The notes beneath the pieces were generated by a model, which ran no database searches, was not told the DNA's origin, and saw only the letters and a program-made list of their open reading frames with translations. DNA of 64,000 bases. It comes from CAYMZZ01 sp964395095. Its GTDB lineage: Bacteria > Bacteroidota > Bacteroidia > Chitinophagales > Chitinophagaceae. Shown piece after piece: positions 7,901-15,784 of the stretch. A program made the translations under genes and the position numbers. Each line of letters opens with the position of its first letter. Positions within the stretch are counted from its first letter, which is position 1. Location: contig CAYMZZ010000008.1 of assembly GCA_964395095.1 (NCBI GenBank), forward strand, positions 62,001-126,000, given 5' to 3'.

Positions 7901-8998
7901 ATGAAACGGTTGTTGCATAGCGTCCTTTTGCTTTGGCCCCTGTTTTCGCTCGCCCAAGGCTACGATTGGTCGGAAGTAGACTATCGGGTGAAAGGCATTT
8001 ATACGGAAGATCCATCAAAGCTGGCCATGATGCTCACTGTTCATTGCCGGAACGATGCCGAGAAAGCCCGCTCCATTTTTCGATGGATTGCTGATAATAT
8101 CGAGTATCACCGAACTCCGCCAAGGCCCGCCCGGTTCAAAGAAAAACTTCGTGGCTATCAAATGCCCGAAGATACCGGTGCCCTTTTACCCCTTTCCGAA
8201 AGGGTTTCCATCAAAGTGTTGAAAGATCGCAAAACGCATTGTGAAGGATTTGCGCGTTTATTTTATTCCCTGTGCACCCACGCCGGCTTGAAAGCGGAAA
8301 TCATAACGGGTTATGCGCGCACGGGTGGTCCATTCCGCTTCAATACCAATCATGCCTGGAACGCTGTGTATATCGATGGACTATGGCACCTCATGGATGT
8401 GACCTGGGCGGCGGGTCATTTTGATCAACCCGGCAATCCTGCTGCCACGGCGCATGCTGAGCGTTTCTTTATGGCCGATCCGGCGGATTTTTATGCGCAG
8501 CATTTTCCCGATGACCTGCGATGGGCCATATTGCCGCAAACAACATATCCGGCCGAAATGCGAAGGTCGCCTTATCAGCCACGTTCATTTGGGAAATATG
8601 CATTCGTTTCCCATCATCCGGCCCGCGGAATCATTGAAGCGAAGCCCGGCGACACACTTTATTTCCACCTGCGTACCCGCCAGGGGTATCGCAATCAGTT
8701 CATCGCACCCGATTCGCTTTGGGATCCCGGACTACGTTGGTATTCTCCCCAACTGGACTACCTCGAGCCTGAACGGGTGGAGGGTGAAAATGTATTTTAC
8801 CAATATATTGTTCCGCATGCGGGGATGCAATGGCTGCATTTGCTGTATAACCAGGACGTGGTATTGCGGTACAGGCTGGAGCTGAAGCCCGGAATTGAAT
8901 TGTCGGCTACAGCATCCGACTCCATCGCTCCGGTTGAGTCATCATTCCTTTACTCTTACCAGTTTCATTACCAGCAGGTGTTGCTGAATGAGCCATAG
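7901..8998 (+). CDS. Secreted transglutaminase-like domain protein
   Basis: 365 aa with signal peptide (MKRLLHSVLLLWPLFSLAQ). The central transglutaminase-like/cysteine-protease fold has a full Cys-His-Asp triad: Cys114 in KTHCEGFARLF, His151 in NHAWNAVYIDG and Asp166 in HLMDVTW. A C-terminal beta-rich region (about 215-365) is less conserved and may bind the substrate or protein partner. Members of this KyrpI-like group are cysteine peptidases or peptide-processing enzymes; the substrate is unknown. It starts 37 bp after the LytTR regulator gene on the same strand, with an imperfect -7 element (TAACTTTA) in the gap. The 3' end overlaps the convergent lipoprotein gene by 57 bp. Confidence 0.85.
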   Translation: MKRLLHSVLLLWPLFSLAQGYDWSEVDYRVKGIYTEDPSKLAMMLTVHCRNDAEKARSIFRWIADNIEYHRTPPRPARFKEKLRGYQMPEDTGALLPLSERVSIKVLKDRKTHCEGFARLFYSLCTHAGLKAEIITGYARTGGPFRFNTNHAWNAVYIDGLWHLMDVTWAAGHFDQPGNPAATAHAERFFMADPADFYAQHFPDDLRWAILPQTTYPAEMRRSPYQPRSFGKYAFVSHHPARGIIEAKPGDTLYFHLRTRQGYRNQFIAPDSLWDPGLRWYSPQLDYLEPERVEGENVFYQYIVPHAGMQWLHLLYNQDVVLRYRLELKPGIELSATASDSIAPVESSFLYSYQFHYQQVLLNEP

Positions 8999-9379
8999 CG
9001 TATCGCGGGAATGCCATTGATAATATTCCACCCGCTTCAGCGCATCCAAAAAGGAGGGTTCCGCTTTTCCTTCGCAGGGGTTGGGAGTTTTCATAGGATC
9101 CCCAAAACGCATCCGCATACTATCGGGTACTTCCAGGGTTCCGGAAATGGCGTTGCACATCACAAAGCCATTGTAAGTGCCCAGCCTTGTATCAAATTCC
9201 AGTCTTGGCTTTTTTTTCGCAAACATCACTTCAAAAGGCATGGTATATCCGGGCATATAAAATAATTCCCATTTGCCGGCAAAATCAGGATAAGCTATCT
9301 CAGGCTCTTCACGACTTGCGACGCCACAGGCAGCCAGCAAAATGGCGGGTACCAGCAGGTATAGACTCCAACGTTTCAT
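8942..9379 (-). CDS. META/HslJ-like lipoprotein
   Basis: 145 aa. N-terminal lipoprotein signal with lipobox LAAC (residues 15-18, MKRWSLYLLVPAILLAACG). The mature part fits a META-type beta domain: GKWELFYMPG, RLEFDTRLGTYNGFVMCNAISGT, a late TPNPCEGK cysteine and SFLDALKRVEYY before DTLWL. In this family the two cysteines may pair. HslJ-type domains are linked to stress or antibiotic tolerance elsewhere, with no enzymatic role established. The gene is convergent with the transglutaminase-like gene and the coding regions overlap 57 bp. No good alternative shorter frame is visible for either gene. Confidence 0.75.
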   Translation of the reverse strand: MKRWSLYLLVPAILLAACGVASREEPEIAYPDFAGKWELFYMPGYTMPFEVMFAKKKPRLEFDTRLGTYNGFVMCNAISGTLEVPDSMRMRFGDPMKTPNPCEGKAEPSFLDALKRVEYYQWHSRDTLWLIQQHLLVMKLVRVKE

Positions 9380-9474
9380 GAGGTAGATTTGCAGCTACTA
9401 ATTTGTTAATTTGTAAAAATAAAGAGAATCACCATTAAACAAAATCACTGCCGGCAGGTTTAACTGCCATTAAT

Positions 9475-9939
9475 ATGAATATTAACCCGCCATGTCCCCA
9501 CTTGTTGCGCCGGGCGACTTTTCGGTGCCTGATCCTGGGGATCCTGTGCCTGGCCTCAACGGCCAGGCTGGATGCACAATACCGGCATAGTATCCGTTTC
9601 GATAACCTATCGAAGAAGAATGGCGTGCTTTATATCGGCTGGTATAAAAGCGTGGAGGATTTTCGCAAGCCCGACAAAGCCATCATCAGCCGGCAGGTGG
9701 CAGTGGATGGAAAGGACAATGAATGGGTGCATTTCGAGGGAATAAAACCAGGAACCTATGCAGTGGCCGTTTTTTTCGACCGGGATGGGGATGGCAAACT
9801 GGATACCAATTTTTTGGGCATCCCCAAAGAACGCTACGGATTCTCCAACAATGTGTATCCCGCCATGCGGGCCGCCAATTTCCGCGAATCGGCATTTGAA
9901 GTGAAGGAAAATGGGGAACAGGTGATTAGGCTGAAATGA
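9475..9939 (+). CDS. DUF2141 domain secreted protein
   Basis: 154 aa. The N-terminal region holds an export signal (ATFRCLILGILCLASTARLDAQ) with cleavage expected after about residue 34. The mature domain matches DUF2141: VLYIGWYKSVEDF, GTYAVAVFFDRDGDGKLD and NFLGIPKERYGFSNN. The acidic DRDGDGKLD stretch resembles a calcium-binding loop. Found widely in Bacteroidota and of unknown function, probably periplasmic or outer-membrane associated. The start codon is uncertain; the first Met is used. The stop is followed at once by a heptamer repeat element. Confidence 0.85.
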   Translation: MNINPPCPHLLRRATFRCLILGILCLASTARLDAQYRHSIRFDNLSKKNGVLYIGWYKSVEDFRKPDKAIISRQVAVDGKDNEWVHFEGIKPGTYAVAVFFDRDGDGKLDTNFLGIPKERYGFSNNVYPAMRAANFRESAFEVKENGEQVIRLK

Positions 9940-10058
9940 CGTAAAACGTAGTATGTAGTACGTTTTTGGAGTTTAAGGTTTAAAGTTTAAGGTTTAAGTT
10001 AAGGACTGTTAACCTTAAACGCTAAACCCTAAACCTTAAACTTTAAACCTTAAACCCA
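9940..10058. repeat. Heptamer inverted-repeat element D with perfect 26-bp arms
   Basis: Left arm begins with ACGT-type units (9940-9965) and continues as TTTARRG-type units. Positions 9971-9996 and 10030-10055 form a perfect 26-bp inverted repeat in which the order of variant units is mirrored. The 33-bp space between holds further degenerate units. It separates two convergent genes and could fold into a long hairpin in either transcript. Confidence 0.9.
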
Positions 10059-10065
10059 AAACCAT

Positions 10066-10785
10066 TCAACTTCCCAACGCTTTCATCACGATCTGCCGGT
10101 ACAATTTTCCGATCGGAATTTCTGCATCGTTTATTTCTATCAATTCCTGGGTAAAGCTGCGGACATGTTGCAGCGAAACTATATAGGAGCGGTGAACGCG
10201 TATGAACTCTTTCTCCGGCAGCATGGCTTCCACGGCGCTGATGGATTGCTTGGTGATCAGCATACCCTGTGTGGTGAATACTTTGCTATAATCTTTCATA
10301 CTTTCCACGTATAACAAATCAGCAAGCATTACTTTCACCATTTTTCTATCGGCCCGGAAATAGACAAAAGATTCCGTGGAAGTTTCTTTGGCTACCGGTG
10401 CCAGTTCCTGCCTGGGCAGGCGGCCATCCATTGCCTTATTCACCGCTTTCAGGAAGCGATCAAACGGCACGGGTTTCAGTAGAAAGTCTACCACATCAAG
10501 GTCGTAGCCTTCCAGGGCGTATTGTGCAAAAGCCGTGGTCAGGATTACCTTGGGTGGATGCTTCATGGTTTTCAGAAAGTCGATGCCGCTGATTTGTGGC
10601 ATATGGATGTCGAGAAATAGCAGGTCGATGCTGGTTTGCTGCAAAATACTCAGGGCCTGCAAAGCATTGCCCGCCTCCGCTTCCAGGCGAAGGGAAGGTA
10701 CCTGGCGGATATAGCGGATCAGGAGCTCACGGGCCGGTGGCTCATCTTCTATCACCATGCATTTTATCGGTTGCTGATCAGCCAT
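10066..10785 (-). CDS. LytTR-family response regulator
   Basis: 239 aa. Receiver domain with Glu13/Asp14 pocket (VIEDEPPAR), phosphoacceptor Asp59 (LFLDIHMPQISG) and LLKPVPFDRFLKAV. The C-terminal LytTR domain (about 135-239) has YFRADRKMVKV, LLYVESMKDYSKVFT, FIRVHRSYIV and IPIGKLYRQIV. The start overlaps the end of the kinase gene by 8 bp, indicating translational coupling. It is a paralogue of the regulator at 7165-7863. Confidence 0.92.
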   Translation of the reverse strand: MADQQPIKCMVIEDEPPARELLIRYIRQVPSLRLEAEAGNALQALSILQQTSIDLLFLDIHMPQISGIDFLKTMKHPPKVILTTAFAQYALEGYDLDVVDFLLKPVPFDRFLKAVNKAMDGRLPRQELAPVAKETSTESFVYFRADRKMVKVMLADLLYVESMKDYSKVFTTQGMLITKQSISAVEAMLPEKEFIRVHRSYIVSLQHVRSFTQELIEINDAEIPIGKLYRQIVMKALGS

Positions 10786-11929
10786 TCATTTCTAATTGAT
10801 GTGGGGCCTGCTTCAGCAGGGATGGATCGTGCTGCAAAATTAATTTCAAATTGACTACAAACACTTCGCCCTCATCGTGAATGATGAGCCTGTGCTGTTC
10901 TGGATAGAGCAGTTCGAGCCGCTTGCGCACATTTGCCAGCCCTATGCCGGAAGCATCGGCCGGTTGCATCTGCTGCAGGGGTTTGCCATTCATCAGTTTC
11001 AGGTGCATCTGATCTTTGTTGAGCTCCAGTTTCAGATTGATCCAGGGTTGATCGATGAGCTGGCTGCTGCCATGTTTAAAGCAGTTCTCCACCAGCGGCA
11101 ATAATAAAAGGGGCGCAATCACCAGATCACCCGTATCCTCCGGCATATCCAGATGGATTTCCAGGCCACTGCTGTACCGTATCTGTTCCAGGGCAATATA
11201 ATCGCGAATCATCTTCAGCTCACTCTGTAAAAGTACATGCGGTTGATTGCTTTCGTACAGGATAAAACGCAAAAGTTCCGACAGCCCGCCCACCAGCCTG
11301 GCGGCTTTTGGCGCTTTTTCCTGCGATTCCGAATAAATATTGTTGAGTGTGTTGAACAGGAAATGCGGATGTACCTGCGCCTGCAAAATTTTTAGTTGCG
11401 CTTCCACATTCTGTTTCTGCAATTGCAGGTTTCGCTGCTCTTTCAGGTACAGTGTTTTCATCAGTTTGATGGCCGCTGCCAGTCCACCGATGGTAATGCC
11501 ACCCCGCAATCCTGCCAACAGCGCAAGATATAATGTAAGCCCTCTTGTTTGATAGGGCAAAGGATAATACTCCGGGAATAGGAACGCACGCAACGGGTGT
11601 ATAATGAAAACAGAAGTGCCCGCCGCCAAAATGGCCGCCACCAGAAAGCCGGCCAAACAAAGCAATCCGGCCGCCCAATAACGCTGCTTCAACAAATACC
11701 TGGGCACCACATAATAGATCAGGAAATAGGCCAGAAATATATGCGAGGCCAGATAGAGAAAAGACTCAATCATCGACATCGGCAACCGCGTAAAATAGTC
11801 GACGATCTTTTCTGCCGCCACAAAAGAATACAAAAAACCCTGAAACAGCCACCAGAACAACCAGAAATAGAAATGCCGCCGGATGCGGTATTTCTTTTCG
11901 TTGGAGAATATGAAGGGATAGGAGGGCAT
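10778..11929 (-). CDS. LytS/YehU-type sensor histidine kinase
   Basis: 383 aa. Four hydrophobic segments in residues 20-155 (FYFWLFWWLFQGFLYSFV, FLYLASHIFLAYFLIYYVV, AAGLLCLAGFLVAAILAAG, GGITIGGLAAAI), a helical linker, then phosphoacceptor His189 in AQVHPHFLFNTLN, N box LPLVENCFKHGS and G box GIGLANVRKRL. The C-terminal tail (about 365-383) is longer than in the paralogue at 6058-7068. It forms a two-gene unit with the downstream LytTR regulator. The upstream gap contains a heptamer element and no clear TAnnTTTG. Confidence 0.9.
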   Translation of the reverse strand: MPSYPFIFSNEKKYRIRRHFYFWLFWWLFQGFLYSFVAAEKIVDYFTRLPMSMIESFLYLASHIFLAYFLIYYVVPRYLLKQRYWAAGLLCLAGFLVAAILAAGTSVFIIHPLRAFLFPEYYPLPYQTRGLTLYLALLAGLRGGITIGGLAAAIKLMKTLYLKEQRNLQLQKQNVEAQLKILQAQVHPHFLFNTLNNIYSESQEKAPKAARLVGGLSELLRFILYESNQPHVLLQSELKMIRDYIALEQIRYSSGLEIHLDMPEDTGDLVIAPLLLLPLVENCFKHGSSQLIDQPWINLKLELNKDQMHLKLMNGKPLQQMQPADASGIGLANVRKRLELLYPEQHRLIIHDEGEVFVVNLKLILQHDPSLLKQAPHQLEMNG

Positions 11930-11932
11930 GTG

Positions 11933-12110
11933 GAGTTGTAAGTTTTAGGTTTTAAGTTTTAAGTGGTGATTGAATGCGTTATAAGTAGAATATTCTGTGA
12001 TTTATGAAAATATATCCAACTGGAAAAAACGGATTTTATACTATTCCGCTCCTGAACTATTTGCATCGTTTACTTACCACTTAAAACTTACGACCTAAAA
12101 CTCATCACTT
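11933..12110. repeat. Heptamer inverted-repeat element E
   Basis: Left arm 11933-11967 is five 7-nt units; right arm 12072-12110 is five to six reversed units. Aligning the arms unit by unit gives matching variants (AGGTTTT/AGGTCGT, AAGTTTT/AAGTTTT, AAGTGGT/AAGTGGT), so the arms look like copies of each other. The core of about 104 bp is unique. The stop codon of the 12105-12407 gene lies in an AAGTGAT unit. Confidence 0.85.
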
Positions 12111-12407
12111 TTTCGCCCAGCTTCCCAATGCATTTTCCAATTCCACCTTCAACATCCTCTTCGTCTTCACCCGCTGGAGGCGAAGTTTAACACCACTGAT
12201 CTCTTTACGCCCTACCAGTTGATGCTGGTTGTTGTAGAAAAATACAGTATGCTGTTTTTTGTTACGGATATTGGATTCAACAACCCAGTAACCTTCCTGG
12301 CTTACCCAGTCGGGCAGGGATTTTTGCGTGATCAATACTTCCTGGCTATAACCAGATACTGCAAAATAGGCAGTGAAAGCGAAAGCGAAAAGAATCCTTT
12401 TTTTCAT
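12105..12407 (-). CDS. Small secreted protein of unknown function
   Basis: 100 aa with a clear signal peptide (MKKRILFAFAFTAYFAVSGYSQ, cleavage near residue 21). The mature protein of about 78 residues has a hydrophobic beta-like stretch (EGYWVVESNIRNKKQHTVFFY) and a basic middle (KLRLQRVKTKRMLKV). I do not recognise a family. It stands alone on the minus strand between a heptamer element and the gap before the sugar dehydrogenase gene. The stop codon and last codons come from the heptamer array, so the native C-terminus may once have been elsewhere. Confidence 0.7.
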   Translation of the reverse strand: MKKRILFAFAFTAYFAVSGYSQEVLITQKSLPDWVSQEGYWVVESNIRNKKQHTVFFYNNQHQLVGRKEISGVKLRLQRVKTKRMLKVELENALGSWAKK

Positions 12408-12525
12408 GGCTTAAAATTTTAGGTTAATAAGGTTTTAGGACTTCAAGCTACAACCCTTTCCCTGGCCAAAATGGCAATATAGACAGGGGGAGAAGGGGTG
12501 GTGACAGACAGAACCGGAAAAGCGA

Positions 12526-12560
12526 CGGTCGACAAAAACGGTCGACAAAAGGCTTTTGTC
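12526..12560. promoter_or_regulatory. Direct repeat plus palindrome upstream of the sugar dehydrogenase gene
   Basis: The 12-mer CGGTCGACAAAA occurs at 12526-12537 and 12539-12550. The second copy runs into a 17-nt palindrome (GACAAAAG, one central base, CTTTTGTC) at 12544-12560. It lies 44 bp upstream of the -7 element at 12604-12611. It could be an operator for a dimeric regulator; no binding protein is assigned. Confidence 0.4.
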
Positions 12561-12603
12561 CACAATAATCCGGTGCTGGAAAGGGCGGTTGCATAAACTA
12601 TCT

Positions 12604-12611
12604 TATTTTTG
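12604..12611 (+). promoter_or_regulatory. Bacteroidota -7 element TATTTTTG for the sugar dehydrogenase
   Basis: Exact TAnnTTTG match 38 bp before the ATG at 12650. Confidence 0.55.
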
Positions 12612-12649
12612 AACAGGTTCAAGCATTGCTCAGCAGTAAAAATTAGTGT

Positions 12650-14080
12650 ATGTCAAAATGGTTAGTATTATCGGGCCTGGTACTGGGTTCCGTTTCATTG
12701 GGTTGTTTAGGATTTTCGGGAAAGGAGAAGAATGTCAGCAGGCCCATAGCGGTCAATTCCGATACCCTTCGGGCAGAAGTAAATTATCGCCAGTATTGTG
12801 GCGGCTGTCATGGTGAAAAGATGGATATGTTTGTTGACCGCCAGTGGAAGCATGGCAATACCCGCGAAGACCTTTTCAAGGCGGTGAAGTACGGATATCA
12901 CGACGAGGGAATGCCTGCTTTTGATTCTGCTTTCACAGACCAGGAAATGTACGAACTGGCAGATTATATGCTGGAAGGCATTAAGCGATTCAAGACTTAC
13001 GAATTCCAGGAAGAGCCACAGGAAAACCGTTTTGAAGGCGGAGGGCTGACTTTGAAACTTGATACGGTGGTGAGCGGTTTAAAGTCGGTTTGGGCCATTG
13101 CCTTTCTGCCGGAATCAGAATTGTTGATCACAGAAAAACACGGTACCCTGTACCGTATCGATAAAAACAGAAATCGTGTAGCGGTGAAAGGTGTGCCCGA
13201 GGTATTTGATGCCAACCAGGGTGGGCTGCTCGATGTGATCCTGCACCCCGACTATACAAAGAACCAGCTTATCTATATTTCTTATTCGGCGGTGAAGCAG
13301 GAGAACGGGCGCAAGCTGGGCACAACAGCCATTATGCGGGCCAGGCTGGCAGGCCATGAGCTGAAAGATCAGAAGATCATTTTTGAAGCCTATCCTTATA
13401 CCAGCGCCCGTCATCACTATGGCTCCAGGATGCTGTTTGGGAATGACGGCATGCTATATTTCTCCGTGGGCGAAAGGGGCAATGAACGCGAGAATCCGCA
13501 AAACCTGGGCAATGACCTCGGTAAGATCCATCGCGTGAAAGACGATGGCAGTATTCCAGCCGACAATCCCTTCGTGAATACTTCAGGCGCCAGACCCAGC
13601 ATCTGGAGTTATGGGCATCGCAATCCGCAAGGCCTGGTAAAGCATCCCGTAACCGGTGAAATCTGGTCGCATGAGCATGGACCCCGGGGTGGCGATGAAA
13701 TCAATCTGGTGAAAAAAGGCGCCAATTATGGGTGGCCTGTCATTACCTATGGCATCAACTACAACGGTAAGCCCGTTTCCAATATCACGGCCAAAGAGGG
13801 TATGGAACAGCCGCTGAAATTCTGGATACCATCTATCGGACCCTGCGGTATGAGTTTTGTAACCACCGACCGCTACAAGGGATGGAGAGGGCAGCTTCTG
13901 AGTGGCTCGCTGCGATTTAAGTACCTGAATCTTTCTTATCTCGATGGCCATACTATTACCCGTGAAGAGAAGCTGCTCAAGAATATAGGGCGTATGCGCG
14001 ACGTGAGGGTAGGACCGGATGGGTATATTTATGTGGCAGTAGAGCAGCCGGGAATGGTTTTTAGGTTACTACCAATTTAG
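12650..14080 (+). CDS. PQQ-type sugar dehydrogenase with N-terminal cytochrome c domain
   Basis: 476 aa, exported; the N-terminus (MSKWLVLSGLVLGSVSLGC) could be a lipoprotein signal, though the lipobox SLGC is not ideal. Residues about 44-115 form a class I cytochrome c domain with CGGCH (Cys50, Cys53, His54) and a likely axial Met in EGMPAF. Residues about 130-476 form a six-bladed propeller of the soluble glucose/aldose dehydrogenase family (VWAIAFLPESELL, YGHRNPQGLV, HEHGPRGGDEINLV, NYGWPVITYG). Expected reaction: oxidation of aldose or another sugar with electrons passed through the heme. The heme domain would need the Ccm system encoded at 1-1640. The last codon and stop merge into the heptamer element at 14076. 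Confidence 0.87.
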   Translation: MSKWLVLSGLVLGSVSLGCLGFSGKEKNVSRPIAVNSDTLRAEVNYRQYCGGCHGEKMDMFVDRQWKHGNTREDLFKAVKYGYHDEGMPAFDSAFTDQEMYELADYMLEGIKRFKTYEFQEEPQENRFEGGGLTLKLDTVVSGLKSVWAIAFLPESELLITEKHGTLYRIDKNRNRVAVKGVPEVFDANQGGLLDVILHPDYTKNQLIYISYSAVKQENGRKLGTTAIMRARLAGHELKDQKIIFEAYPYTSARHHYGSRMLFGNDGMLYFSVGERGNERENPQNLGNDLGKIHRVKDDGSIPADNPFVNTSGARPSIWSYGHRNPQGLVKHPVTGEIWSHEHGPRGGDEINLVKKGANYGWPVITYGINYNGKPVSNITAKEGMEQPLKFWIPSIGPCGMSFVTTDRYKGWRGQLLSGSLRFKYLNLSYLDGHTITREEKLLKNIGRMRDVRVGPDGYIYVAVEQPGMVFRLLPI

Positions 14081-14196
14081 TTTAGGGTTTAAAGTTTAGG
14101 GTTTAAGGTTTAAATATTAAACTTTAAACCCTAAACCCTAAACCAAACAACATAATACGTACTTCGTAATACGTACTACGTAATAAGTACTACGTC
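14076..14196. repeat. Heptamer inverted-repeat element F (telomere-like units)
   Basis: TTTAGGG, TTTAAAG and TTTAAGG units resemble plant-type telomere repeats by chance of sequence. Positions 14080-14098 and 14118-14136 are a perfect 19-bp inverted repeat. A second block at 14151-14196 has ACGTANT-type units, also with 7-nt period. It lies between convergent genes. The stop codon of the sugar dehydrogenase gene (14078-14080) is at its left edge. Confidence 0.88.
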
Positions 14197-14199
14197 TAT

Positions 14200-15237
14200 T
14201 CAGATTTCTTTCACCGCTTTATTCTTACCCTTCGTTTTCCCCTGCTTCTTATCCATATCTCCGGGAGCGGGTTCGCCCACAATGATATCGCCGAAGCTGG
14301 ATTTAACCGTGATTTTGGCGCTGCCTGAACCAGTCTTTCCATTGTAGTGCTTATCTGCATCCGGACCATGCTGATCCGGCTTATCGGTGCGGCTGATACC
14401 AATATTTGCCCGGTCTTTCACGGAGCCAAAGCTGGTTTTCAGGTCATAACTGGCAGAAAGGTTGGAAGCCGGACGCAGGTTGACCGTGCTGTAGGACTCA
14501 TTCAGGTCGAGGCTCTGCAAATTGCCGGAGAGCCCGATTTTGGAGCTGCTACAAAATTCCATTTGAATCGTATTATTGCCACTCAGGTTTTCGATTTTTA
14601 CATCAGAAAATCTGAAGATCGCTTTCACATTTGAAAGCTGGTCCAGCTTTGCTTCGCCAAACTCTACATTCAGTTTTTTTACTTCCTGCAGGCTGCCCGC
14701 CTTCAATTGCCCGAATTTAGCCTCCAGTGATACGGCCCCCTTATAATCCGGTATTTCAATATTGCCAAAACTATTGGCAACCTGCAGCGGAACGGTCACA
14801 GGAAGCTGTACTTCGTAATTAATCTGCATACTGCTTTTACAGTCTTTACAATCCTTTTCAGATTTTCCTTTCTTATTATCCTTCATCGTTGTTTTAAACG
14901 ATATCTGGTTTCCCTTTTGCTGATCAGCTACAGAGATCCGGTCAAACATCTTTTGGGCCAGCTCCTCATTATCGGAACTAACTTCGATATGCACATTTAC
15001 TTTGATTTCGTTGCCGGAAGCGGCAATAAATTTCACATTGCCGAAGCTGTTGTCGATTTCCAGTTGGTTATTGCCTGCGGGATAGGATTTGTTGATGGTT
15101 TTTTCCTTTACGTGCTTATACTTTTTGGGGTTCTTGTTGTAATTGTGCTTTTGGTCCTCGTTTTGCTGGGCGAGTGCTGGTGCGGAGACCAGCAGGGCCA
15201 GGCTAAAGAGAGCGAGAGCTGTTTGTTTCATTTTCAT
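14200..15237 (-). CDS. Secreted DUF4097-like beta-repeat protein
   Basis: 345 aa with signal peptide (MKMKQTALALFSLALLVSAPALAQ). The body is a series of short beta repeats containing SFG or FG turns: NSFGNVKF, NSFGNIEI, KFGQLKA, EFGEAKL, TSFGSVKD, SSFGDIIV. This is the right-handed, helix-like layout of DUF4097 adhesin-type proteins. A cysteine pair (CKDC, about residue 133) lies in a lysine-rich linker. The C-terminus is highly basic. It is the last gene of an ECF sigma/anti-sigma operon and its start overlaps the upstream gene by 35 bp, so translation is probably coupled. Function unknown; an envelope structural or stress-response role is inferred from context. Confidence 0.75.
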   Translation of the reverse strand: MKMKQTALALFSLALLVSAPALAQQNEDQKHNYNKNPKKYKHVKEKTINKSYPAGNNQLEIDNSFGNVKFIAASGNEIKVNVHIEVSSDNEELAQKMFDRISVADQQKGNQISFKTTMKDNKKGKSEKDCKDCKSSMQINYEVQLPVTVPLQVANSFGNIEIPDYKGAVSLEAKFGQLKAGSLQEVKKLNVEFGEAKLDQLSNVKAIFRFSDVKIENLSGNNTIQMEFCSSSKIGLSGNLQSLDLNESYSTVNLRPASNLSASYDLKTSFGSVKDRANIGISRTDKPDQHGPDADKHYNGKTGSGSAKITVKSSFGDIIVGEPAPGDMDKKQGKTKGKNKAVKEI

Positions 15238-15784
15238 GGCTATCCTTTTGATTGTTTGAATACTGGTTGATGATGGAGAGCTGGCGGCTTAGCAGTTCAG
15301 CCTGCAATTGCAGGTTCTGAATCATGGCTCGTATGATTACTTCGCTGCCTGGCGCTTGCATGGCCTGACGGTGCAGAATCTGGTAAGCGCTGTCGAGCGC
15401 GACCATATCCGCTTCAAACTGGCTGGCCAGACCCGGCTGGGCTTTGGCCATTTGTTGCAAACGTCGCTGCCGTTCTTCGATAGTTTCGGAAAAGGATTTG
15501 GCTTTGGCAGCAAATTCCGCAGGCCAATTCTCGAATTCCAGGGCCTCGTTGCGAGCACCGGCGGTATTGCCTGCCTCCCTTTTTCCGTTCAGAAATTGGT
15601 AGCCGCCAATACAAATGGTAACCAGCAGGATGGCGGCAACAGCCCAGCCTGCCCATTGGCGAAACCGAAGACTTTTACGACGGGCGATGCGCCTTTCAAT
15701 GGCCGACCAGTTATGCATACCGGGCATTTCGGTATCAAAGTCGCGCCGATGCTCTTCCATATACTCTTTCAGACTTTGATTCAT
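15203..15784 (-). CDS. Membrane-anchored anti-sigma factor candidate
   Basis: 193 aa. Cytoplasmic N-terminus (about 1-43) with MHNWSAIERRIARRKSLRFRQ, one transmembrane helix (about 44-62, WAVAAILLVTICIGGYQFL), then a periplasmic helical region rich in Glu and Gln with predicted coiled coil (about 95-180). Size, single-span topology and position right after an ECF sigma gene (4-bp ATGA overlap) support an anti-sigma role. No zinc-binding HxxxCxxC motif is present, so it would be a non-ZAS type. The long periplasmic helix could be the sensing part. The role is inferred from context rather than a recognised domain. Confidence 0.7.
   Translation of the reverse strand: MNQSLKEYMEEHRRDFDTEMPGMHNWSAIERRIARRKSLRFRQWAGWAVAAILLVTICIGGYQFLNGKREAGNTAGARNEALEFENWPAEFAAKAKSFSETIEERQRRLQQMAKAQPGLASQFEADMVALDSAYQILHRQAMQAPGSEVIIRAMIQNLQLQAELLSRQLSIINQYSNNQKDSHENETNSSRSL

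Noticed and set aside
14080..14136. Telomere-like repeats
   Set aside because: TTTAGGG units resemble plant telomeres, but they are mixed with TTTAAAG and TTTAAGG, occur in inverted arms, and sit between ordinary bacterial genes.
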